A stretch of 64,000 nt of DNA from the NCBI RefSeq assembly GCF_029168945.1, contig NC_083601.1, forward strand, positions 19,124,160 to 19,188,159. The letters are read 5' to 3'. Positions within the stretch are counted from its first letter, which is position 1. Each line of letters starts with the position of its first letter. The stretch comes from Cannabis sativa. Its lineage: Eukaryota; Streptophyta; Magnoliopsida; Rosales; Cannabaceae. The position numbers were made by a program, and so were the translations under genes. The notes under the pieces are model-generated. The model saw only the letters and a list, made by a program, of their open reading frames with translations, was not told the origin of the DNA and searched no databases. Below, piece after piece: positions 10,321 through 23,258 of this stretch.

Positions 10321-11751
10321 TCCACTCTTCTTGAGAGAATTAAAGAAGCACAAAAGCAAAATTCGGAATTGATAAAAACCCGAGCTAGGGTTTCGGCTAG
10401 GAAGACTAGTGATTTTTTCAGTGGATGAAACGGGAATGTTGAGATTTGGAAATCGAGTTTGTGTGCCTATGGATGAGAACATCAAGAAAGAGATCATGGA
10501 TGAGTCTCACACGACTCCTTATTCAGTTCATCCAGGGTTGACAAAGATGTATCAAGACTTGAAAGCCATGTTTTGGTGGCCAGGCATGAAGAATGACATC
10601 GCTTAGTATGTTGTAAAGTGCCTTACATGTCAGCAAGTGAAAGCTGAGCACCAGCAACCTGCAGGGTTACTGCAACCACTGAATATACCAGAGTGGAAAT
10701 GGAAAGTTATAGCCATGGACTTCGTGGTAGGTATGCCTAGAACCACGGGGCAGTTTGACTCTGTGTGGGTCATAGTGGACAGGTTTACAAAGTCTGCTCA
10801 CTTTTTACCTGTTCGAACGAATTTCTCCATTGATCAGTATGCTGAGTTATATGTTAGAGAAATTGTTCGTCTACATCGTGTCCCAAAGTCCATTGTGTCG
10901 GATAGAGATCCGAAGTTTACATCAAGATTCTGGGAAAGTTTGCATCGAGCTATGGGAACTCAGTTAAAGTTCAGCATGTCTTTTCATCCTCAGATGGATG
11001 GACAATCCGAGAGGACCATTCAGATTTTAGAGGTCATGCTACGGGCATGTGTGCTTGACTTTGAAGGATCATGGGTAAAGTACCTTCCCCTGATCGAGTT
11101 TTCCTATAATAACAGCTATCAGGCAACAATCGGGATGGCTCCTTATGAACTTTTGTATGGAAGGAAATGTAGATCGCCCTTTCACTAGGATGAAGTGGGT
11201 GAAAGAAAGTTCTTGGGTCCCAAAGCTGTTCAGAAAACAAGTGAGGCAGTTGACAAAATTAGAGCACGAATGCTCGCGACTCAGAGTAGGCAAAAGAGTT
11301 ATGTCGATCCAAAGCGTCGAGATATTGATTTTCAGGTTGGGGACATGGTATTTCTCCAAATATCTCTGATGAAAGGAATAAAACGCTTTGGGAAGAAAGG
11401 AAAGCTTAGCCCGAGGTTCATTGGACCTTTTGAAATCCTTGAGAGGATAGGGCAAGTAGCGTACAGGTTGGCTATGCCCCCAGCGCTGGCAGCTGTACAT
11501 AATGTGTTTCATGTTTCAATGCTTCGGAAGTATGTCTCAGACTCGTCCCATGTTCTGAGTTATGAAGCATTGGAACTTCAGCTGGACTTTCATACGAGGA
11601 ACAACCAGTGCTACTTGATAGAAGAGAGAAAGTCTTGAGAAGCAAGACTGTGGCACTGGTGAAAGTACTGTGGAGGAACAGTAAAGTAGAAGAGGCAACC
11701 TGGGAGCTCGAGACGGATATGCAGCAGAAATATCCGGAGTTGTTCAGGTAA
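10321..11751 (+). pseudogene. Integrase and chromodomain-like tail of Tekay-type pol (broken)
   Basis: After the stop at 10318 a +1 shift in the T6 run at 10413-10418 moves the frame. The zinc-binding HHCC domain is spread over about 10508-10635 and is cut by a TAG at 10604. The catalytic core carries an MDFVVGMP motif (first D), SDRDPKF (second D, about 10908) and DGQSERT (E, about 11010), the DDE triad. A TAG at 11186 cuts the core from the C-terminal domain. An NVFHVSMLRKY motif follows, and a single-base deletion near 11588-11592 shifts the frame again. The last frame ends at 11749-11751 after an EATWELETDM-type stretch, the position of the chromodomain-like tail that in chromoviruses steers integration to heterochromatin. 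The integration role is family knowledge. Confidence 0.85.
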
Positions 11752-11772
11752 ATTTCGGGACGAAATTTCCAT

Positions 11773-11784
11773 AAGGACGGGGTA
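11773..11784 (+). other. Polypurine tract of the Tekay-type element
   Basis: AAGGACGGGGTA lies directly before the LTR start TGTAACACCC at 11787 and follows an AATTTCGGGACGAAATTTCC segment that is typical before the tract in this lineage. Confidence 0.75.
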
Positions 11785-12961
11785 ATTGTAACACCCGAAA
11801 TTAAGAAAAGGATTAGAAAAACCCTAATTAGATAATTATGAGTTAATTGAGGGATTATATTATTATATAATTCAATATATGTGAAATTATATGAAATTTA
11901 GCATGTTAAAGACCCCGTTGGTGAGCCAGGGGCATTTTGGTAATTATGACCCGAGAAGGGTAAATTATTGAGATTAATTTAATTACGTGCTTAATAGAAC
12001 TATGTTATTATATAGTATGCCTGTGTTGTCTTTTCAGGTGTGTTCTGACATGTTGGCGCGGTATAGTCACACCCGGGAATTTCGGGCCGAACCGGGTTCG
12101 GGCCCGAAATGTAAATTGAATTGATTATTTGGCATTTTAATTGACATGTGATAATCTGAAATTTATTTGGATATAATTGAGTGTGAAATGGCATTTATGC
12201 CCTTGAAATGCTTATGTTTGTTTTGTATCCCTAAGGGCAAAATGGTCATTTGACCATAAGTGATTTACTTGAACTAAAAGTGATTTTTTTGAAGAAAAAT
12301 CAAAGGAAATTCTTGTTTTCTCTTTCTCTCACCCGAACCCTCTCTTTCCCTAAAACCCTTTTGATTTTCAAATTTAATTGATGAGAAATTACTTGAAGTT
12401 GGGTGTGGATTGAAGCTTTGGAATTGTGGATTTTTGAGCTTGGAATTGAGGTAGTTTCTAGCTGAGCTTATTTGGAATTTATTGTTGAAATTCTTGCTGG
12501 TTTTATTTGTTGAAAAGCATATTTTAAATTGTTGAGTTTGTGGAGTTGCATGTTCTTGGTGTTGGGTTTTAATCTTGGTGAATTGTTAATGGAATTGCAT
12601 GGTTTGGTGGGGATTTATGTTGTTGATCTTGGAGTAAGAATATAAGGTATCTTTCTAGTGGAAATATGTTTTAATTCGTGTGTTTGCAGCTGGAAGTTTG
12701 GGTATGTTTAGGTTGAAGTTCATGTGTTTGAGCTTGAACTTTGTTGAGTTAGAAGCATGAACTTTTGTGTTTATGCAACCTGAAATTATGAGATTATTGT
12801 TGGATATTGATGCTTGAATTGTGGATTTTAATACCCTAGCTTCGAGCTTGATAAGTTGTGAACATGTTTTCAGTGTTTGCTTGTGATTTGGGGTGAAAAG
12901 ATTGGAATGGTTGCTGAATTTTTGTGTTTCAGGCTGCTGGTTTCTGGGTTTGGAACCCAGA

Positions 12962-13066
12962 TGCCGCGGCATGCTTTGGAGCATGCCGCGGCCCGCCCCT
13001 TGTTGGTGGAACCTGGGTTTTGTCCCAGGTGCCGCGGCATGGTCTGGGCATGCCGTGGCCCGCACT
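12962..13066. repeat. GCCGCGGC palindrome cluster in the Tekay-type LTR
   Basis: ATGCCGCGGCATG (12961-12973) is followed by GCATGCCGCGGCCCGC and, about 65 bp on, by GTGCCGCGGCATGG plus GCATGCCGTGGCCCGC. This makes two tandem inverted-repeat units in an otherwise AT-rich LTR. The 5' LTR keeps only one decayed unit (about 5676-5707). Confidence 0.75.
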
Positions 13067-13411
13067 CGTGTTTTTGTGCAGTTTTGAGTTTATTTTCGAA
13101 GGTTCATAACTTTTGATTCCGAGCTTCGATTTTTGAGTTCTTTATATCGTTGGAAAGCTCGTTCCGAGCCTTGTATGATTATCTGAATTGTAAATGCCAT
13201 GCTTGAATTTTATTGAGTTAAAATTCAGGGGTTAACCCTAAGTGTTAATTATCCCGGATTTGTGTGACTAGGATTACCGGCACCTGATCAGGAGACCCCG
13301 GGGATTCAGAATCTCTTATTGCTGGAAAACAGGTAAGACAGTAGTTTGCACGGAGAGTATGCGCAGTGGTGCTTATGTTGAATATGATATATGTGATTTG
13401 TTGCAACCGAG

Positions 13412-13466
13412 ATTAGGGTTATTACCCTAATAGAAACGGTTTGTTAGCCTAGGGTTATTACCCTAG
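13412..13466. repeat. Hairpin pair in the 3' LTR (copy of 6096-6150)
   Basis: It has the same two perfect inverted repeats with TATT loops as the 5' LTR, ending 11 bp before TATAAAT at 13478. Conservation of both arms in both LTRs argues against chance. Confidence 0.8.
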
Positions 13467-13477
13467 TGAAATATGTG

Positions 13478-13484
13478 TATAAAT
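13478..13484 (+). promoter_or_regulatory. TATA-like box of the 3' LTR (Tekay-type)
   Basis: TATAAAT is the counterpart of 6162-6168. Confidence 0.45.
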
Positions 13485-13596
13485 GCCATGCCATGTTAAT
13501 TGAAATGAAATTTATGGATTATGCGCTCAAGGCATAATCAGGTTGGACTCGGTACATATAACCGAGATGAACCACTTCTAAGGCCTTAATGTATTT

Positions 13597-13688
13597 AGAC
13601 GTGTGAGAGCAACACGTGGGTCTACGTCACGTAGCTTTAACTAGATGTGTGAGCGCAACACATAGGTCTACGCCACGTAGAGATAAAT
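13597..13688. repeat. 46-bp ACGT tandem duplication in the 3' LTR
   Basis: Copies start at 13597 and 13643. They match 6281-6372 almost base for base, including ACACGTGG and the CTACGTCACGTAG dyad. Confidence 0.75.
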
Positions 13689-16600
13689 GGGCATGTTGAT
13701 ATAGTGATCAGGTCTATGCTATAAAGACATATATGAATGAGCATATTATATTTGTTATCATTTATACTGTCTTGCTGGGCTTGGCTCACGGGTGCTCTAT
13801 TGTGCATGAAAGGGTAAGGCTTTAGCTGATCAACCATGAGTTTCAGGAGCAGACGAAGAATGTACATGTTCACGCCACTTCAGACCAAGCGGGTTATGGG
13901 TCTAACAGTGTTGACTTTTGTATTCTGTTTTGCCGCTTAGGTCGGTTAGTGAGAAGGAACTTGTAATAAGTTTGTAAATATATTTGGGATCCCAACTATT
14001 TTGAAAAGTTTAAATATATTACAAGCTTATTTTTAGTCTGTTAAATATAAAAGTTTAAATTCTGCGCTATTTTAATTAGTAATCCCGATTAGGGGATTAG
14101 GGTTTCATAAGCATTTTGGGTAGCGTGCCTAATTATTTAGGGCGTTACAAGTTAGCTGTCGTTTACCGGAGTCACAATTCTCGTAAAGAACTCACTGAAC
14201 CCCTTCGAGCTAGGGTTTTACAGAGTAACACTCAACCATTCGTAGTACTCACACTATCACTGGCGTTTTTTATGGGTCCCGTGACACATAGTATGTAATC
14301 AAGTTAGTTGTGGTGTACCGGAGTCATTATTCTCGTAAAGAACTCATTGAACCCCTTCGAGCTAAGGTTGTAAAGAGTGACACTCAACCATTCGTAGTAC
14401 TCACACTATCACTGGCGGTGTTTATGGGTCCCGTGACACATAGTATGTTATCAAGTTAGCGGTGGTGCACCGGAGTCACTATTCTCGTAAAGAACTCACT
14501 GAACCCCTTCGAGCTAGGGTTGTACAGAGTGACACTCAACCAGTCGTAATACACACACTATCACTGGAGGTGTTTATGGGTCTCGTGACACATAGTATGT
14601 AATCAACTTAGCTGTGGTGTACCGGAGTAACTATTCTCCTAACGAACTCACTGAACCCCTTCGAGCTAGGGTTGTACAGAGTGACACTCAACCATTTGTA
14701 GTACTCACACTATCATTGGCGGTATTTATGGGTCCCGTAACACATAGTACGTAATCAAGTTAGCTATGGGGTACCGAAGTCACTATTCTCGTAAAGAACT
14801 CACTAAACCCCTTCGAGCTAGGGTTGTGCAGAGTAACACTGAACCATTCGTAGTACTCACACTATCACTGGCGGTGTTTATGGGTCTCGTTACACATAGT
14901 ATGTAATCAAGTTAGTTGTGGTGTACCGGAGTCACTATTCTCGTAAAGAACTCACTCAACCCCTTCGAGCTAGAGTTGTACAGAGTGACACTCAACCATT
15001 TGTAGTACTCACACTATCACTGGCGGTGTTTATGCGTCCTGTGACACATAGTATGTAATCAAGTTAGCTGTGGTGTACCGGAGTCACTATTCTCGTAAAG
15101 AAATCACTGACCCCTTCGAGCTAGGGTTGTACAGAGTGACACTCAACCATTCGTAGTACTCACACTATCACTTTTACGAATCCCGTGACACATATTATGT
15201 AATCAAGTTTGTTGTGGTGTACCGGAGTCACTATTCCCCTAAAGAACTCACTGAACCCCTTCGAGCTAGGGTTGTACAGAGTGACACTCAACCATTCGTA
15301 GTACTCACACTATCACTTTTACGAATCCCGTGACACATAGTATGTAATCAAGTTTGTTGTGGTGTACCAGAGTCACTATTCTCCTAAAGAACTCACTGAA
15401 CCCCTTCGAGCTAGGGTTCTGAAGAGTGACACTCAACCATTCGTAGTACTCACACTATCACTGGCGGTGTTTATGGGTCCCGTGACACATAGTATGTAGT
15501 CAAGTTAGCTGTGGTGTACCGGAGTCACTATTCTCGTAAAGAACTCACTGAACCCCTTCGAGCTAGGGTTGTACAGAGTGACACTCAACCATTCGTAGTA
15601 CTCACACTATCACTGGCGGTGTTTATGGGTCTTGTGACACATAGTATGTAATCAAGTTAGCTGTGGTGTACCGGAGTAACTATTCTCTTAAAGAACTGAC
15701 TGAACCCCTTCGAGCTAGGGTTGTACAGAGTGACATTCAACCATTCGTAGTACTCACACTATCACTGGAGGTGTTGATGGATCCCGTGATACATAATCAA
15801 GTTAGTTGTGGTGTACCGGAGTCACTATTCTCGTAAAGAACACACTAAACCCTTCGAGCTAGGGTTGTACAGAGTGACACTCAACCATTCGTAGTACTCA
15901 CACTATCACTGGCGGTGTTTATGGGTTCCGTGACACATAGTATGTAATAGAGTTAGCAGTGGTGTACCAAAGTCAAGATTGTTGTAAGGAACTCATTGAA
16001 CACCTTTGAGCTAGGGTTCAGAAGAGTGACACTCAACAATTCGTAGTAGTCACACTATCACTGGCGTTGTTTATGGGTCTCGTGACACAAAGTATGTTAT
16101 CAAGTTAGCTGTGGTGTACTGGACTCATTATTCTCCTAACAAACTCAATGAACCCCTTCGAGCTAGGGTTGTACAGAGTGACACTTAACCATTCGTAGGA
16201 CTCACACTATCACTGGCGGTGTTTATGGGTCCCGTGACACATAGTAAAAAATCAAGTTAGCTTTTGTGTACCAGAGTCACTATTCTTGTAAAGAACTCAC
16301 TGAACCCCTTCGAGCTAGGGTTGTACAGAGTGACACTCAACCGTTCGTAGTACTCACACTATCACTGGCGGTGTTTATGGGTCCCGTGATACATAGTATG
16401 TAATCAAGTTAGTTGTTGTGTACCGGAGTCACTATTCTCGTAAAGGACACACTGAACCCCTTCGAGCTAGGGTTGTACAGAGTGACACTCAACCATTCGT
16501 AGTACTCACACTATCACTGGCGGTGTTTATCGGTCCCGTGACACATAGTATGTAATCAAGTTAGCAGTGGTGTACCAGAATCACCATTCTCGTAAAGAAC

Positions 16601-18685
16601 TCACAGAACCCCTTCGAGCTAGGGTTAAGAAGAGTGACACTCAACCATTCGTAGTAGTCACACTATCACTGGCGGTGTTTATGGGTCTCGTGACACAAAG
16701 TATGTAATCAAGTTAGCTGTGGTGTACCGAACTCACTATTCCCCAAACGAACTCACTGAACCCCTTCGAGCTAGGGTTCAGAAGAGTGACACTCAACCAT
16801 TCGTAGTTGTCACACTATCACTGGCGGTGTTTATGGATCTCGTGACAAAAAGTATGTAATCAAGTTAGGTATGGTGTACCGGACTCACTATTCTCCTAAC
16901 GAACTCACTGAACCACTTGAAGCTAGGGTTGTACATACAGAGTGACACTGAACCATTAGTAGTACTCACACTATCACTGGCAGTGTTTATGGGTACCGTG
17001 ACACATAGTATGTACTCAAGTTAGCTGTGGAGTACCAGAGTAACTATTCTCGTAAATAATTCACTGAACCCCTTCGAGCTAGGGTTGTACAGAGTGACAC
17101 TTAACCATTCGTAGGACTCACACTATCACTGGCGGTGTTAATGGGTCCCGTGACACATAGTATGTAATCAAGTTAGCTGTGGTGTACCGGAATAACTATT
17201 CTCGTAAGGAACTCACTGAACCCCTTCGAGCTAGGGTTATACAGAGTGACACTCAACCATTCGTAGTACTCACACTATCACTGGGGTGTTTATGGGTCCC
17301 GTGACACATAGTATGTAATCAAGTTAGTTGTGGTGTACTGAAGTCATTATTCTCGTAAAGAACTCAATGAACCCCTTCGAGCTAGGGTTGTAAAGAGTGA
17401 CACTCAACCATTCGTAGTACTCACACTATCACTGGCGGTGTTTATGTGTCCCGTGACACATAGTACGTAATCAAGTTTGCAGTGGTGTACCAGAGTCACT
17501 ATTCTCGTAAAGAACTCACTGAACCCCTTCGAGCTAGGGTTGTAAAGAGTGACACTCTTCCATTCGTAGTACTCACACTATCACTGGTGGTGTTTATGGG
17601 TCCCGTGAGACAAAGTATGTAATAAAGTTTGTTGTGGTGTACCGGACTCACTATTCTGGTAAAGAACTCACTAAACCCCTTCGAGCTAGGGTTGTCCAGA
17701 GAGACACTCAACCATTCGTAGTACTCACACTATCAGTAGCGGTGTTTATGGGTCCCGTGACTCATAGTATGTAATCAAGTTAGCTGTGGTGTACCCAAGT
17801 CACTATTCTCGTAAAGAACTCACTGAACCCCTTCGAGCTAGGGTTTTACAGACTGACACTCAACCATTCATAGTACTCACACTATCACTGGCGGTGTTTA
17901 TGGGTCCCTTCACACATAGTATGTAATCAAGTTAGCTGTGGTGTACCGGAGTCACTATTCTCGTAAAGAACTCACTGAACCCCTTCGAGCTAGGGTTGTA
18001 CAGAGTGACAAACAACCATTCGTCGTACTCACACTATCACTGGCGGTGTTTATGGGTCCCGTGACACATAGTATGTAATAAAGTTTGCTGTGGTGTACCG
18101 GAGTCAATATTCTCGTAAAGAACTCACTGAACCCCTTCGAGCTAGGGTTGTACAGAGTGACACTCAACGATTCGTAGTACTCACACTACCACTGGCGGTG
18201 TTTATGGGTCCTGTGACACATAGTATGTAATCAAGTTAGCAGTGGTGTACCAGAGTCACCATTCTCGTAAAGAACTCACAGAACCCCTTCGAGCTAGGGT
18301 TCAGAAGAGTGACACTCAACCATTCGTAGTAGTCACACTATCACTGGCGGTGTTTATGGGTCTCGTGACACAAAGTATGTAATCAAGTTAGCTGTGGTGT
18401 ACCGGACTCACTATTCCCCAAACGAACTCACTGAACCCCTTCGAGCTAGGGTTCAGAAGAGTGACACTCAACCATTCGTAGTAGTCATACTATCACTGGC
18501 GGTGTTTATGGATCTCGTGACACAAAGTATGTAATCAAGTTAGCTATGGTGTACCGGACTCACTATTCTCCTAACGAACTCACTGAACCACTTCAAGCTA
18601 GGGTTGTACATACAGAGTGACACTGAACCATTAGTAGTACTCACACTATCACTGGCAGTGTTTATGGGTACCGTGACACATAGTA

Positions 18686-20971
18686 TGTACTCAAGTTAGC
18701 TGTGGAGTACCAGAATAACTATTCTCATAAATAATTCACTGAACCCCTTCGAGCTAGGGTTGTACAAAGTGACACTTAACCATTCGTAGGACTCACACTA
18801 TCACTGGCGGTGTTAATGGGTCCCGTGACACATAGTATGTAATCAAGTTAGCTGTGGTGTACCGGAATAACTATTCTCGTAAGGAACGCACTGAACCCCT
18901 TCGAGCTAGGGTTATACAGAGTGACACTCAACCATTCGTAGTACTCACACTATCACTGGGGTGTTTATGGGTCCCGTGACACATAGTATGTAATCAAGTT
19001 AGTTGTGGTGTACTGAAGTCATTATTCTCGTAAAGAACTCAATGAACCCCTTCGAGCTAGGGTTGTAAAGAGTGACACTCAACCATTCGTAGTACTCACA
19101 CTATCACTGGCGGTGTTTATGGGTCCCGTGACACATAGTATGTAATCAAGTTTGCAGTGGTTTACCAGAGTCACTATTCTCGTAAAGAACTCACTGAACC
19201 CCTTCGAGCTAGGGTTGTCCAGAGAGACACTCAACCATTCGTAGTACTCACACTATCAGTTGCGGTGTTTATGGGTCTCGTGACACATAGTATGTAATCA
19301 AGTTAGCTGTGGTGTACTGAAGTAATTATTCTCGTAAAGAACTCACTGAACCCCTTCGAGCTAGGGTTGTAAAGAGTGACACTCAACCATTCGTAGTACT
19401 CACACTATCACTGGTGGTGTTTATGGGTCCCGTGACACAAAGTATGTAATAAAGTTTGTTGTGGTGTACCGGACTCACTATTCTGGTAAAGAACTCACTA
19501 AACCCCTTCGAGCTAGGGTTGTCCAGAGAGACACTCAACCATTCGTAGTACTCACACTATCAGTAGCGGTGTTTATGGGTCCCGTGACTCATAGTATGTA
19601 ATCAAGTTAGCTGTGGTGTACCCAAGTCACTATTCTCGTAAAGAACTCACTGAACCCCTTCGAGCTAGGGTTTTACAGACTGACACTCAACCATTCATAG
19701 TACTCACACTATCACTGGCGGTGTTTATGGGTCCCTTGACACATAGTATGTAATCAAGTTAGCTGTGGTGTACCGGAGTCACTATTCTCGTAAAGAACTC
19801 ACTGAACCCCTTCGAGTTAGGGTTGTACAGAGTGACAAACAACCATTCGTCGTACTCACACTATCACTGGCGGTGTTTATGGGTCCCGTGACACATAGTA
19901 TGTAATCAAGTTAGCAGTGGTGTACCGGAGTCACTATTCTCGTAAAGAACACACAGAACCCCTTCGAGCTAGGGTTCTGAAGAGTGACACTCAACCATTC
20001 GTAGTAGTCACACTATCATTGGCGGTGTTTATGGGTCTTATTAAACATAGTATGTAATCAAGTTAGCTTTGGTGTACCGGAGTCACTATTCTCCTAACGA
20101 ACTCATTAAACCGCTTCAGGCTAGGGTTGTACATAGAGAGTGACACTCAACCATTCGTAGTACTTACACTATCACTGGTGGTGTTTATCGGTCCCATGAC
20201 ACATAGTATGTAATCAAGTTAGCTTTGGTGTACCGGAGTCACTATTCTCGTAAAGAACTCACTGAACCCCTTCGAGCTAGGGTTGTACAAAGTGACACTT
20301 AACAATTCGTAGGACTCACACTATCACTGGCGGTGTTAATGGGTCCCGTGACACATAGTATGTAATCAAGTTAGCTGTGGTGTACCGGAATAACTATTCT
20401 CGTAAGGAACGCACTGAACCCCTTCGAGCTAGGGTTATACAGAGTGACACTCAACCATTCGTAGTACTCACACTATCACTGGGGTGTTTATGGGTCCCGT
20501 GACACATAGTATGTAATCAAGTTAGCTGTGGTGTACTGAAGTAATTATTCTCGTAAAGAACTCACTGAACCCCTTCGAGCTAGGGTTGTAAAGAGTGACA
20601 CTCAACCATTCGTAGTACTCACACTATCACTGGCGGTGTTTATGGGTCCCGTGACACATAGTTTGTAATCAAGTTAGCTGTGGTGTACCGGAGTCACTAT
20701 TCTCGTAAAGAACTCACTGAACCCCTTCGAGCTAGGGTTGTACAGCGTGACAAACAACCATTTGTAGTACTCACACTATCACTGGCGGTGTTTATGGATC
20801 TCGTGACACAAAGTATGTAATCAAGTTAGCTATGGTGTACCGGACTCACTATTCTCGTAAAGAACTCACTGTACCACTTCAAGCTAGGGTTGTACATACA
20901 GAGTGACACTGAACCATTAGTAGTACTCACACTATCACTGGCAGTGTTTATGGGTACCGTGACACATAGTA
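18686..20971 (+). repeat. Higher-order repeat copy A, block 1 (~15 monomers)
   Basis: The distinctive monomer start TGTACTCAAGTTAGCTGTGG occurs at 17011, 18686, 20972 and 23259. The last two spacings are 2286 and 2287 bp (15 monomers); the first is 1675 bp (11 monomers). Marker variants recur in the same order in A and B, including AAGGAACGCACTG, GTGGTTTACCAGAG, GTCCAGAGAGACAC and GTCTTATTAAACATAG. Confidence 0.8.
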
Positions 20972-23258
20972 TGTACTCAAGTTAGCTGTGGAGTACCAGA
21001 ATAACTATTCTCATAAATAATTCACTGAACCCCTTCGAGCTAGGGTTGTACAAAGTGACACTTAACCATTCGTAGGACTCACACTATCACTGGCGGTGTT
21101 AATGGGTCCCGTGACACATAGTATGTAATCAAGTTAGCTGTGGTGTACCGGAATAACTATTCTCGTAAGGAACGCACTGAACCCCTTCGAGCTAGGGTTA
21201 TACAGAGTGACACTCAACCATTCGTAGTACTCACACTATCACTGGGGTGTTTATGGGTCCCGTGACACATAGTATGTAATCAAGTTAGTTGTGGTGTACT
21301 GAAGTCATTATTCTCGTAAAGAACTCAATGAACCCCTTCGAGCTAGGGTTGTAAAGAGTGACACTCAACCATTCGTAGTACTCACACTATCACTGGCGGT
21401 GTTTATGGGTCCCGTGACACATAGTATGTAATCAAGTTTGCAGTGGTTTACCAGAGTCACTATTCTCGTAAAGAACTCACTGAACCCCTTCGAGCTAGGG
21501 TTGTCCAGAGAGACACACAACCATTCGTAGTACTCACACTATCAGTTGCGGTGTTTATGGGTCTCGTGACACATAGTATGTAATCAAGTTAGCTGTGGTG
21601 TACTGAAGTAATTATTCTCGTAAAGAACTCACTGAACCCCTTCGAGCTAGGGTTGTAAAGAGTGACACTCAACCATTCGTAGTACTCACACTATCACTGG
21701 TGGTGTTTATGGGTCCCGTGACACAAAGTATGTAATAAAGTTTGTTGTGGTGTACCGGACTCACTATTCTGGTAAAGAACTCACTAAGCCCCTTCGAGCT
21801 AGGGTTGTCCAGAGAGACACTCAACCATTCGTAGTACTCACACTATCAGTAGCGGTGTTTATGGGTCCCGTGACTCATAGTAGGTAATCAAGTTAGCTGT
21901 GGTGTACCCAAGTCACTATTCTCGTAAAGAACTCACTGAACCCCTTCGAGCTAGGGTTTTACAGACTGACACTCAACCATTCATAGTACTCACACTATCA
22001 CTGGCGGTGTTTATGGGTCCCTTGACACATAGTATGTAATCAAGTTAGCTGTGGTGTACCGGAGTCACTATTCTCGTAAAGAACTCACTGAACCCCTTCG
22101 AGTTAGGGTTGTACAGAGTGACAAACAACCATTCGTCGTACTCACACTATCACTGGCGGTGTTTATGGGTCCCGTGACACATAGTATGTAATCAAGTTAG
22201 CAGTGGTGTACCGGAGTCACTATTCTCGTAAAGAACACACAGAACCCCTTCGAGCTAGGGTTCTGAAGAGTGACACTCAACCATTCGTAGTAGTCACACT
22301 ATCATTGGCGGTGTTTATGGGTCTTATTAAACATAGTATGTTATCAAGTTAGCTTTGGTGTACCGGAGTCACTATTCTCCTAACGAACTCATTAAACCGC
22401 TTCAGGCTAGGGTTGTACATAGAGAGTGACACTCAACCATTCGTAGTACTTACACTATCACTGGTGGTGTTTATCGGTCCCATGACACATAGTATGTAAT
22501 CAAGTTAGCTGTGGTGTACCGGAGTCACTATTCTCGTAAAGAACTGACTGACCCCCTTCGAGCTAGGGTTGTACAGAGTGACACTCAACCATTCGTAGTA
22601 CTGACACTATCACTGGCGGTGTTTATGGGTTCCGTGACACATAGTATGTAATAAAGTTTGCTGTGGTGTACCGGAGTCAATATTCTCGTAAAGAACTCAC
22701 TGAACCCCTTCGAGCTAGGGTTGTACAGAGTGACACTCAATGATTCGTAGTACTCACACTACCACTGGCGGTGTTTATGGGTCCTGTGACACATAGTATG
22801 TAATCAAGTTAGCAGTGGTGTACCAGAGTCACCATTCTCGTAAAGAACTCACAGAAGCCCTTCGAGCTAGGGTTCAGAAGAGTGACACTCAACCATTCGT
22901 AGTAGTCACACTATCACTGGCGGTGTTTATGGGTCTCGTGACACAAAGTATGTAATCAAGTTAGTTGTGGGGTACCGGACTCACTATTCCCCAAACGAAC
23001 TCACTGAACCCCTTCGAGCTAGGGTTCAGAAGAGTGACACTCAACCATTCGTAGTAGTCACACTATCACTGGCGGTGTTTATGGATCTCGTGACACAAAG
23101 TATGTAATCAAGTTAGCTATGGTGTACCGGACTCACTATTCTCCTAACGAACTCACTGAACCACTTCAAGCTAGGGTTGTACATACAGAGTGACACTGAA
23201 CCATTAGTAGTACTCACACTATCACTGGCAGTGTTTATGGGTACCGTGACACATAGTA
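20972..23258 (+). repeat. Higher-order repeat copy B, block 1
   Basis: It matches copy A nearly base for base over most of its length, with an internal rearrangement: copy A carries an extra run of the AAGGAACGCACTG-type monomers near 20280-20420, and B carries a CCATTCTCG monomer near 22830 that A lacks at that position. A partial third copy follows from 23259 to about 24190. Confidence 0.75.

Larger units (their letters stand above)
4873..14149 (+). mobile_element. Ty3/gypsy Tekay-type chromovirus, nested and coding-dead
   Basis: The element has the order 5' LTR (truncated at the left by the copia insertion), tRNA-iMet primer site, gag, protease, RT, RNase H, integrase with a chromodomain-like C-terminus, polypurine tract and 3' LTR. 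The continuous gag-pol frame, the integrase tail with an NVFHVSMLRKY-type motif and a terminal EATWELETDM-like segment, and the TGTAACACCC LTR start all fit the Tekay (Del) chromovirus lineage. The two LTRs differ at roughly a few percent of sites plus two larger indels, so the insertion is not recent. It abuts the satellite at 14150. The expected 5-bp target duplication on the right would be AGTTA (14150-14154); its partner lies outside the window. Confidence 0.88.
11787..14149 (+). mobile_element. 3' LTR of the Tekay-type element (2363 bp, complete)
   Basis: It starts TGTAACACCCG and ends GGGCGTTACA. The first 278 bp are only here; the rest pairs with 4873-6833. A GC-rich patch (12962-13066) holds repeated palindromic GCCGCGGC motifs inside inverted repeats (ATGCCGCGGCATG and a GCATGCCGCGGC partner), degraded or deleted in the 5' copy. 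The hairpin pair, TATAAAT (13478) and the 46-bp ACGT tandem (13597) are conserved. Small ORFs inside it (for example 12877-13116) are chance frames. Satellite begins at 14150. Confidence 0.87.

Noticed and set aside
14206..14220. Telomere-like TAGGGTT in each satellite monomer as an interstitial telomeric repeat
   Set aside because: Only one 7-mer per 152 bp with no tandem TTTAGGG. It is compatible with chance.
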